64,000 nucleotides of DNA from contig CALYLW010000546.1 of the NCBI GenBank assembly GCA_944989445.1, forward strand, positions 310,001 to 374,000, given 5' to 3'. The position numbers were made by a program, and so were the translations under genes. The DNA is from Ampullaceana balthica (Eukaryota; Mollusca; Gastropoda; Lymnaeidae). Below, piece after piece: positions 29,896-41,800 of the stretch; position 1 is the first letter of the stretch; every line of letters begins with the position of its first letter. The notes below the pieces were generated by a model that saw only the letters and a program-made list of their open reading frames with translations, did not search any database and had not been told where the DNA came from.

Positions 29896-32800
29896 CTGCA
29901 AAGAAAATCAACGAGAAATATTTACCCTATTTGTGGATTGATTTGCGAATATTTCTAATAGGTTTATTGTATATTTTTTGTAGATTGATTTGAAATACCA
30001 GGTCATACTATTAAATTAAAACATTTTCATTATATTCCTTGGTAAAAATAATATGTGGTAATGCTTGATTAATTCAAAACTATTTTTTCACAATGTAATT
30101 ATTTTTTTAAATTTCAAAATTTCCAAATAGATGATGTACAGTTTGAATTTAAAAAAGAAAAGCTGAACCACATTCCCCATCTCAATAATCAACAATCTAC
30201 AGTACCAGAACCTTTACACAACTAAAACACCAATACTCATATCAGAAACCATCACACCACTAAGAAACCATCATTCATCTCAGAATCACCCTATCTAAAA
30301 AAAACAAAAAACTTACTGATGTCAATGTCATTACAACACCTATTCACTTATTTGTTGCATTGTTAGTGTCAAAATATGACATGTTAAATGCTTTTTTGTG
30401 TAATTTTTGTAATTAGACAAATGCAAACCTCTTTTAGAAATGGTTGAGTAATTATGCCTATATGGAAAGGTACTGTGTATTTTATCATAATTAATTTTTA
30501 CTCATTTCATTTTTAAGCTATGCCATAATTCATTTCATTATGACTATTCAACCTTTCTTATTCTGTATGCAAGAACAAACACATACAAATTTTCGTTCTT
30601 CCCGGGCGTGGAATGGGTTGCCTGAAGAAACCAGGAAAACCAACACTTTATCAACATTTAAATCTCTAATGAAAATGCAGGACTAAACACAGACCATAGA
30701 TAAGCGTAGGATGCAATAATCTTCTGTATAGAAGGAGCGTCTGTAACAGATAAGATAAGATAAGAAAGGCAGACTTGATATTTGGCAATTTCAAAAATGA
30801 GGCTACATATTTCTAAATACTTCCACCCCTCATTCCAGATTGCTAAAACCTTGCAGCTATAGATATCTATGGTCATTGGTCAGTTCTATAGTCAATTATA
30901 GTTCCCATAGCTTTTGGCTACCATAAATTCAATTACACTTCACATACCCGAGAAGAATTTACCTCAGAGAATTATAAAAGCTTTACAGTTTTCTGTTTTA
31001 AAAAATTATTTTAGTTTAGAATACAATCATTTTAGCAAAAATTCACAAAAGCTAGAATTCTATGTTTAAAGAGGACGTAAAAATCTGGTCAGTGGAACAA
31101 ACTAATCTCTCTTTTTAAAAGTCTCAAATTTTCAAAGCATTGATGGGTGTAAATTTTTCATTTTAACATCCGTAAACAGGAAAGCCAAGTAGGGCATCTT
31201 TTATTTTTAAAAATTATTTGGTAACGAAACAGAAAACTGGACATTTTTATTTGGCATGGTATTGGGACCACAGATTTATAAATATTTGAATTATAATGTT
31301 TCAACATTACATAAACATTTTGTTAAGTTCCCACAGAATCATTGATACTTTCCAATACCAATAACTTAAAAACTTGGACCGTCACCAAGTGCCACAGAAA
31401 ACACAAGAGACAAAGAATGTTTATTTGGTTTGATTTTAATAAAATTCTTTGATACTCATGTTTCATCAAACACACATAATGTCTATGTAAATAATCGTAA
31501 TTATAAAATTCTGTTAACAATATATTTATATATATATGGTACACATAAACTTTCCCTATGTCAATTTGAAACTGGTGATTTCACATACCAGTGGATCCCT
31601 AATGTTAGAAGTTGCATGACCCTACTTTTCGTATTAATCTCTAAAAGAAAATCATCGTGCTTAAAACAAACATGAAAATTAATAGTTGCAAGCAGTTTTC
31701 TGGTAATATAAGACCTGAATAATGCAAGTGGAGCCCTTAAGACTCTGCACAGCACAAATCAGAAACATTGACTCATAAAATATTACCTTTCTTGAAATGT
31801 ATATTTCTAATTTTTAAAAATATATTTAAACAGTGAATAAAATATCGTAAAGGTTAAATCTATTTGAAAATCAATTAGGTAATTAGACAACATTTCAAAA
31901 TGTATCTCTTTTTTGTGTGGGCTAAATTGTCATTCAAAGTACATGTATTGCATGTCATATAAATAAATAACAGACAACCTATAGAGATATGTTGATTCGA
32001 GTTTCAAAACAGTTTACAGAAAGTGGTAAAAACTTTGTAGATAAAAATATGGTATTGAAATCCAATAAATAAAACATTTATTTTTAAAAAATTTGATGAC
32101 GGACATTCAGTCACAGCATATATCTCACATGTGATTTAGGTACTTCTCATTCGGTATCTTTCACATGACATCCATACATCTCATGTCATATAAACCCTTC
32201 AATGTCACTCAGTGCTAACAACATCATTTATAGACCCAACACGTTATTTATAGACCACACACATTTAATTTATAGATCTCACAAATGTCAGTCATTTATT
32301 TAGATAAATCTAACAAGTCCTTTAGTTCCACTAACACCATTTTTATACCTTTAACAGTAGTGACGCAACTTTTTGGGGCCAAATGCCCTAAAATTCAACC
32401 AAAACCCACTTATTTATACCAAAGTGCCAACACTCAAATGAAACCCGAAAATAGGGGTTTGGCTTATCTAGTTTAATTAAGGAAGTAATATTTTAGTAGC
32501 GTGCCAGCTGATAAGGTTCTGCGTGCCGACTGCGGCACGCTTGCCATAGGTTCACCATCACTGACCTATAACCTTTTATTTAATAATAAATTTATAATTT
32601 ATCTTTACATTATTTCTCTGTGATTTAGATACCACCTCTTACATGCTACTCAGGTACCCCCTACCACACCACTCAGTAATATGAGAGTTACAGAACAAAG
32701 TTTGGTACAGAACAATAGTATCATTGAATAAAAATATCCCTCGCATGCAATAGATTTGATCTTGTACTTGTGTCCACCACAAACATATCAATACTTTTCT

Positions 32801-35800
32801 CCCAATCAAACACAAACACAGAAATTCTGAGCCTAGCTGCTCTCAACATGTTTCCAAACATTCATTCTAGAGGTATATTGAAGAAGGTGGGGAGAAGTGA
32901 AGGACTCACAGTGATCTAGTTTGCCAAGTGATCTACAGATTGCCAAGTGATCTATGATTTGTCAAGGATATACATTGTATAAAACAATTACAGGAATAGA
33001 ATTCATATCAAGTATCAAGTGGGATTGCTCTCATCCTAGCACCGTTGAAGAAATAAGTCTTTTGTCTTCAAACCATTTGATCTGGAAATAAACCTTAAGT
33101 TACAGCCCCCATGACAAAGCAGGAGTGCTGGTAACCCGCTGGCTTAAGAAGATATCATCAGCGGCTACTACCTGAAAGGGGCAGAGTTGGGCGTGCTGGA
33201 CATGCTGGGGGCGTGCATTGAAGCTCTCTCCGCCTCCGAAGCGTTGCTGTCAGCCTTCAGGACTGAGATGCACTTCCAGTTGTCCAGGTAGTTGGCTGAA
33301 AATCAGATAGGATCCACATGTTTTTTTTAAATAAGACATAGTCCGAGACAGGAATTGAAGGGTTAAGTGTATAATATAAGAATTATACTTTATAAAGAAA
33401 ATCATAACCTTGTTCTGAGCATTGTTGGAAATAATTCGATAAGAGGGGAGGGATGATTGGCCCATGAGGTTTTGATCATTTTCTCCATGTACACTGAATA
33501 ATAAAATATTTTTTTTTGTAGATAGTTGAGCAGCTAGTGCTCAGTAAAATTTACAAGATTTGAAATTCATACATGAAAAGTGAATCATACCCCAGAGCCT
33601 ACCCACTTTTAACGTGAATATTTTGGCATTATGATCATGGCCTCAAAGTAACAATTAGCACACAATTTACAAACTTTTCTTATCATTTTAGTTAGGGATA
33701 TTAGACATTCATCTTTTAAAAAATATCTTTTTAAGGGATAAATTAAATGGGCCATTAAAGACCTTCACGAGCATATACACCTTCACATGTTTAGTTAACT
33801 ATACACTCAAAACCTTTTTGGCCTAGGAGAAATTTTCTTACTTTCTTTCATAATACTATCAGTAGCCATATGACAAAGGCTACTGTTAATTTTTTGCCTG
33901 GCATCGTGCTGGGCACGATCCGGGGACCTCAACCGATTTGAAATATGTTTAATTTACCATGACTAAAGGGTTTTAATACTGTGTAAAAACTAGAACGCAA
34001 CTTGAGGAATTAACAGTCCAACAAGGACATAGTTGTGCCTTTAAAGCTTGAAAGTTCATCTCATTGATTTGGGCAGGCCTCCTTAAGGGAAGATGTAAAG
34101 GACAACATGTGGACCTCTCCATCAAATAAAAACATTTAACACTACTGCCTCTAAAACTGTTGGGAAAGGGTGGGGGGGGGTGTTTATTATCACTGAAATG
34201 TCAGACATGGTGCCACTGATCGTCCCATACAAGACCACTATTCATCTCACCTTTCCACAAGCGAACACTGCCGTCATCTCCAGATGAAGCCAAAATGGTT
34301 CCGGTTATATTCCAGGAAACCCTCCAAACCTTGTCAATAAGATATATGACATACTAATTAATAACTTCTATGAACAGATGCACTAAAATAAGCGTAAAAT
34401 AAGAGTAATAGACAATTGCAACAAATGAATTGTCACAAAACTAATAACCCAAATGCCAAAACATTAAACATATATTTATTAGGCCTGGCACTCATTAAAA
34501 TTTTTTGTTCCATTTATCAGGAAAAAATTTAATAGATTAATTGCGATTAATTATATTTTTATAACGCATGTATAGATCCCGTTAAGTTGCAACTCATTAT
34601 TATTTCACCAAATCGGTTAAGTCGCGGGAATTTCATGGCTCCCAAATTTTGTGACGTAACACAGCAAATTCGTTCTGCTGTGCAAGAAATAAGGAAGAAA
34701 AACCTTTTTGTTTACTTATGCAAGTCTAAATAAATAATATGAGGAAAAAGTATGTTAGTAACAAAAAATATAAATTGTTAATAAATTGAGAAAAAAAAAG
34801 AAATATTTTCTTAAATTTTAATCGAATTTTAATCAATCAAATTAATTTTAATAGATTAAAATTTTTAACAATTAATCGATTAATTAATCATTAATTTCCC
34901 CAGCCCTAATATTTATCAATCAATAATCAAATAAATATTTATAATGAACCATCAACAATCTCATGCAATAACCCAAACATCAGTAACAAGATCACTTTCA
35001 TGTTATTTCCCATCTATATCATTAGTTAACATGATCCTATGGTGTTATCCACATCATACATCATCATTTTAATGATATCTTATGATGTTCTGTATTGTTT
35101 AAAGCTCCATAAGGTGTTCTTTAAACTTCCGCCTCAGTCCTGTGAGGATTTCACTTTATTGCGATCAAATGGTTATGAATTTTAAAAAATTGCTGAAAAT
35201 GTATTTATATTATTATTGTCATACTGACTTCATCTTTTAGGATAGGAATGTTTATTTTACGTATCCAAAAGACCGTCTAGAGTTTAATACTACAGTGGGA
35301 CCCGCTTAAGTCGACCGCCTCGGGGTATGAAAAATGGCGCCGAGATAACCGAACATCAAGTTAAACGAAAACCAATATGGCGGCAAAATATTAACATGTG
35401 CTTAAAATTTATTTATATACATTATGTGCGTTAATTAGTGATAGGACGATTAATCGTAAACGTATCGGAATATCGGGACCTATTTCTTCACTCTTTCCTA
35501 ATGTTGTTAAGACTGTTCGTTTTTAAGGACCGTTTAAGTTTAAATATAACCCTTTGTTGCGATAGAGTAGTTTTTTTTATCCCTAGTACATAACTACATG
35601 TATAACGAATTCATATACTCCTGCCCGCCACATTGTGTGCGCGCGCAGGGTCCGCTGGTGACTTGCGTGACTTTCCTTACAACCTACACAAATAAATAAC
35701 CCACCCCGTCCGCTTCCCCTCAGCTTACAATGGACTCGGAATTCCTTCGGTTTTTAAACTTCAGTGCTAATCGGACTAACCAACAACAATGGTGTGGGAG

Positions 35801-38800
35801 ATTGAGAGTGGGGTGGGTAAACTGTCTGTAGTCTGTTATATTATATATTTTAAAATCTGGGGAGCCTTATTTACAGTAAGCACCCTATGATTTTTCGTCC
35901 CATCACTAGCGTTAATAAATGAGAATATACATTTACATGCACATGATTTTGGAGGTTTTTTTTTACACAAAGGCGTTGCCGTTATTTGTTTATCATGACC
36001 TATATATTACTCATAACAAAGCGAACTCTTCTCTAAAAGTGTACAAAAATAAATTAGGAACTCCTTTTGAACTTTTGAACCTTCAACTTTGATACATTTT
36101 AATTAATTCTAACCAATAGTTAAATGGCTTTTGCACACGGCCACTTCTTATGAATGAAACAATGAGAACAAAGCAGTAGTAATAGAGTCAAAATGAGGTT
36201 GAAGGATGAATGGTTGCCAATGACAACAAGTCTGCACACTGTACATTTTGTTATTCCATATAAAACGAAATGTTTTAGACATGCGATTCTGTGTGCATCT
36301 TTGCTATTGGAGCAATTACGTAATACTCGGCATCACTTACACGGCCGATTTCCGAGTATCTCCGAGTATACGAAAATCGGCCGATGCCGAATTGATAGGT
36401 TCAGCCCTATCGATAAGAACATTTTCAAAAGCTGACGATTTAAGTTAGTAACACAGCACTGTGAGCAAGCGGGCTGTGACGTCACCAGCCAGGCAGAAAT
36501 TTTATGCCTTCACTTGGTTAAAAAAAATAATCTAACATTTTCAAAAGCTGACGATTGGTCATGGGGATCGAGATAACCAACACTAAGTGGCAAATTTGAC
36601 CCTCTTTTGTGCTCGAGGTATTAGGGTTCGGCGACTTAAAATAATCGAATTAACCGATGAGAAAATGCAAAGACAAAGAGAGAATTTGGCGGTTCCAAAA
36701 AAAAACGTCGACTTAATAGACCTGACGAGTTAACCAGGGCTCGAGTTAAGTGGGTCCCACTGTATTTTTACCTGTAGTTTATTTATATTATTTTTACAAA
36801 AAAGTATAGCAAAATCACATATTAAAAAAAAACAACGTAAAAACTATAACAAAACCACTAGCGAAAGCAAACACAGACATTCCCGGAAGTGGACTAAAGC
36901 TTATCTCACTAAATGAAGAGTTTCTACTTTCTATGATTTCATTACTAAAGAGAGCGCTATCGAGGCGCGCTTTGGGATTAGAGACAAGGGGCCCATTACA
37001 ACACTTTGGGGCTTTAAAGATTATACTGTGTATCATTGAGTCCCACCAAATACCAGTCACAAGTGAAGAGCAGCTCAAGAAGAATTACTAAGCCAACTTA
37101 AGTATAACTGATAGAATGTACAGGCCTACTCTCAAGTTATCAACTCTAACAACACTGATCTAACTTACTCCAAGACTTAGTATAGGCACAGAGTTATTTT
37201 ATGATTTGAACATTCCTCCTTGAGATATCCCTGAAGTTAAATAAATTGCTTCACTTTGATGGCGAAATTTCACAATGATGGTGAGGTTTCATTTTGATAG
37301 TGAGCTAAATTCTCCACAATAAAACATTAACTGTTGTGTCCACTGCCTTGACATCTACAGCACCTAACAATGACATTTACAGCACCTAACAATGACATCT
37401 ACAGCACCTAACAATGACATCTACAGCACCTAACAATGAGATAATTACCACAGATTCATGATCCTCAAAGCTTGCAGACTGTCGGATCTCAAACTTACTG
37501 GGACTGTTGCCACCTTCTTTCCTGAAGAGAAACCATATCTTATTGATACTGGCCATGCATGAGCAAATTAGAACTGATTTTTTAAAATTAATGTATTACA
37601 GATATCAATGAAAGACAATTGATGACTGACATATCATATAGCCAGACTTATCCATGGGCTAATGAAGACTACATTTGCATTTAAGTTTACTTTTTATTGG
37701 AATCCAAAATTAAACATATTTTTTTTTCCAGTTAACTTTTTTTTGTATTAGATGCAAATATCCAGTGTAAAATGTCAAATTTCCCAACCATGTATTACAT
37801 ATGCAGGGTGGGGCAATGTTCCCTTTAAGCTGCAGGGTCGCACAGATATCTGACAGACACCGCGCAGCAGTTTAGAATTACCGCTCAACAAATTTGGTAA
37901 AAAAATGCACAAAAAATGGATGCTATACAACTTAGCACACAAGGTTTTTTTTACTTTACACATGGAAAAATGAATCTTAGAAGGGGTGGTTTGATTTAGG
38001 AGATCACACACAACAGATTTAATTAGAATTACTTAGGGGTCTACCGATATATCGGCTGGCCGATATATCGGCACCGATATCTGGATATCGGCAATATCGG
38101 TATCGGTAGCATGTAAAGGTCCCGATATTGACGTCACCGATATTTCATAATAAGTGACATTTTGACCACACAAAAAAAACGGAAACAAAAAAACTATCAT
38201 TTAGATTTACAATATCTCGACAAATTAATATATCGACCCCGATACCGGTATTGAAATGGTCAAAAGAGTCCTAGTATTAATATGTGCAGCCACGATACAG
38301 TGTGCCATGTGCTTTGATATTGTTTAGGTATCGGCCGATTTTCGTATACTCAGAAATACTGTGTAAATAGTGCCGATGCCAAGTATACCGTAATTGCTCT
38401 AATAAATGGATACCATGTAAACATTATGTTCACGTAATTGCTCTAATAGCAAAGATGCACGCAGAATCGCAGATGTCTAAAACATTTCGTTTCGTATGGA
38501 ATAACAAAATGTACCGTGTGAAGACGTGTTGTCATTGGCAACCATTCAAGCTTCAGCCTCATTTTCACTATATTACTATTGTACTTTGTTCTCATTGTTT
38601 CATTCATAAAAGGTGGCCGTGTGCAAAAGCCATTAAACTATTGGTTAGAATTAATAATTATGAGTCAAGGTTGAAGTTTCAAAAGGAGTACCTAATATGC
38701 TTGTACATTTTTATAAAGGACGATTCGTTTTGTTATGAGTCCTATGTAGGTCATGAACTGGAACTTGTAAACACATCGGAAACTTCGTTTCGGGAAAAAA

Positions 38801-41800
38801 AATCGGTATTTTGGCAAAACTGGATATCGGTAGACCCCTTAATTATAAAATATAAATAATTACGAGTGATAAATTTAAGAATGGCGTCATCAAATATGAC
38901 CGCTGTTATTTTTGTCCTAACAAATACTCATATCGGCACTCATATCGGAAGAAAATATCGGTAATATCGGCAAAAATACTTATCTGTAGACCCCTAATAT
39001 AAAATATAAATAATTAGGAGTGATGAATTTAAGAATGATCGATGTCATCAAATAAGACCGCTGGTTTTTGTCCTAACAAATACCCTATCGGCACTCATAT
39101 CGGAAAAAAATATCGGTAATATCGGCAAAAATGCGTATCGGTAGTCCCCTAATATTAAAGATAAATAATTACGAGTGATAAATTTAATAATGACGTCATC
39201 AAATATGACCGCTGGTTTTTGTCCTAACAAATACTCATATCGGCAAAAAAAAATCGGTAATATCGGTATCGGCAAAAAGGCATATCGGTAGACCCCTAGA
39301 ATTACTTTCTCATGGCCAGGCAATGGGTTAAGAGAATTATTCACAAGCATATGATCTGTTAATCTTCTATGAACATTTATTAGACTTACCTAAGATTTTT
39401 CAGTGAGACAATAGTCAGCTCGTTGGAAGCTATGGCTAGCAGGTGATAAGATCTTCCCAGGTTTGGAGCAAATCTGACATCGTGAACAGGCTCTGTGACA
39501 GTGTAGATGGTTTCAACTTTTTGCCACTTTCTGAAAAGGAAGAAAACCAAGTTTATCTATATATATATTTATATAAATCAAAGTATGTTTGTATCAGGGG
39601 TGCCACTCACTGGAAGCTGTGAACCCTGAAATCCCTTTTTAAAAATTTCTTGAATCCTGAAAATTCTTTTATAAAATTTTCAAACCCTGAAAATTTTAAA
39701 CGTAACGAAGTGCCACTGGCCACTGTAATTTTCATTTTCCAACCACTTAAATCCATCATCATGTGTGTTTAACACTTTTTACCAATTCAACAATATTTAT
39801 ATCGCATTCGCAAAAAGTAATTTGATAAAGTTTAAAGAAATATATATATATTAGTATAGGCAGTATGTACAAAACAAAAGAAACGTGCCTATGCCTATTT
39901 AGAGTATCTATAATATGGAGTTCCCTTACAATAACTTACACTTATATTTCATATTATTTATATATTATAATATGATTAATTAAATAAATTATTATTATTT
40001 TGAATTTTATTTCTTTGTTGTAAGTCATTTTATGGGCTTGTTTTGAAATTAACTCATATTTATTACATAAATTATAGTTTATAGTAGGTTCAAAATTTAA
40101 TATTTATTACATGTATTGTTTTTAGACTAAAGGCCTCTATCTCGTACTTATACTAGTTATACTGTTTAACTTATAAGAGTAGAGGCCTAATAAAAATGAA
40201 TAGTATAAACTATAATTTAGGCTTGGTTTAGAATTACAATTACTACTCCTATTGCAACTATTGGACAATTACTTAAATTTAAATTACTAAACAAGAAGTA
40301 GCTGTGAAAATTATTATTACTATAATTATTTAGTAGTATTGCCATAGCACAATCACAAAGTCAAAGTCCTTAGTGACCTTAGCCTTAGACTTGAACTGTC
40401 GTAATTTTTTTTGAAATTGATGTATCTGTACATAGTATTATTAGTATAGCATAGTCTATAATAGAGGCATAGGGCTAGCCCTAATTTAATTATATATATT
40501 TTTTAAAATATCACAGAAAAAATTAAATATTAATTAATGTTTTTTTCCAACCCAGTCAGTTTAGATGCAAACTGCAATTATTTTTTCTTATGTTTCGATA
40601 ATTAATGCTTGCTAAAACGAAAGTGGTAGCGACACTTCTGGTTCTAGCGAACATAACGGTCAAACTTTTACTAGTAAGAAGACGAAAAACTGCTAATACC
40701 ATGTTCGTATTTATAAACCGTAAAACGCTCATCCACAAGCACAAGTCTGACGTAATCCGTGATAAAATTAAATTATTTTGTAGAAAACTGACGTCGAGCA
40801 CAAAATTCCGATTCAAACGTAGTACGATTCGTTCAATTATTTTGTCTAAGTTTTTCAGTATATTTTTGATATGCGCAGAACGATGCGCAATCGCGCGACT
40901 ATGCGATGAGAGCAAAAGGAAGGGAGAGGTCACGGTACCCATCCTATTTATAGCGAGTTCGCATCTCACTGAATAGGCTTTCCGCGCGTTATGACTTTTT
41001 CCCCTTGCTTTAAAACCCAGAAGCCAAATTTGAAAAACTAAACTTGCAAATCCGGAAAATCCGGGAAGAACGAGAAAAAACCTCGCGAATCCGGAAAGAG
41101 CAAAATAAAAAACTCGCGAATCCGGAAAATAAAAATATTTAGCTTTACGAATCCAGAATTCCGGGATAAACTGGAGCGGTGGCACCTCTGGTTTGTGTGT
41201 CCTTTCATCCGATCGCCATGAAACTTTTGGAGACTTTAGAGTACGCTCCTGGGATGGTCACTGGCAACTTTGTTTTGCAAAATTTATCACCCATGGGCAG
41301 GGGCGGATTAAGACTGCACGGGGCCCCTGGCTGCAATTCAAACTGGGGCTCTATCCAGCCAGCGTCTCTTTAAATAAAATGATTGCTAGCAGCTAATTAA
41401 ATATAAGTCTGTTACTAGTTATTAAATAGTCCATTGGTTCCTTGCTCATAATTTGTCTGTACTACGGGATTGGATTCATCAAAAAACCGAACACGAAGAA
41501 ATAACTGTTTGCCAGTATCCTAAAATTGAGTGGAAAAAGATAATGTTAAAAAAAAAGACAAATGAAAAAAAAATACATTCCACCGCTAGGAATGGAACCG
41601 GCCACCCCTTGCGCTACAGGCCATCACGCTGCCACAAGACCAGCAGATCCTATAAAATTTGGTAAATTTAAAAGATATAAATAGTATTTATTAATATTTT
41701 CTCTTATTGAGCGTATCAAAATAAGTTTTTTGATTACTAAGGCTATCGGGTCCGAATAACGATAAGATTAATAGATAAGATTTTATTAATTTATTTAATC

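Noticed and set aside
38455..38859. 134-codon frame that looks like a small protein
   Set aside because: It lies in a transposon module that recurs, with stops, at 47.6-48 kb and inverted at 36.2 kb.
40556..41185. 209-codon minus-strand frame, with a 123-codon frame opposite (40605-40976)
   Set aside because: Both lie within the hAT element at 39595-41190 and overlap its terminal repeat. The composition is Leu/Phe/Arg-rich with no domain or motif, and no transposase signature.
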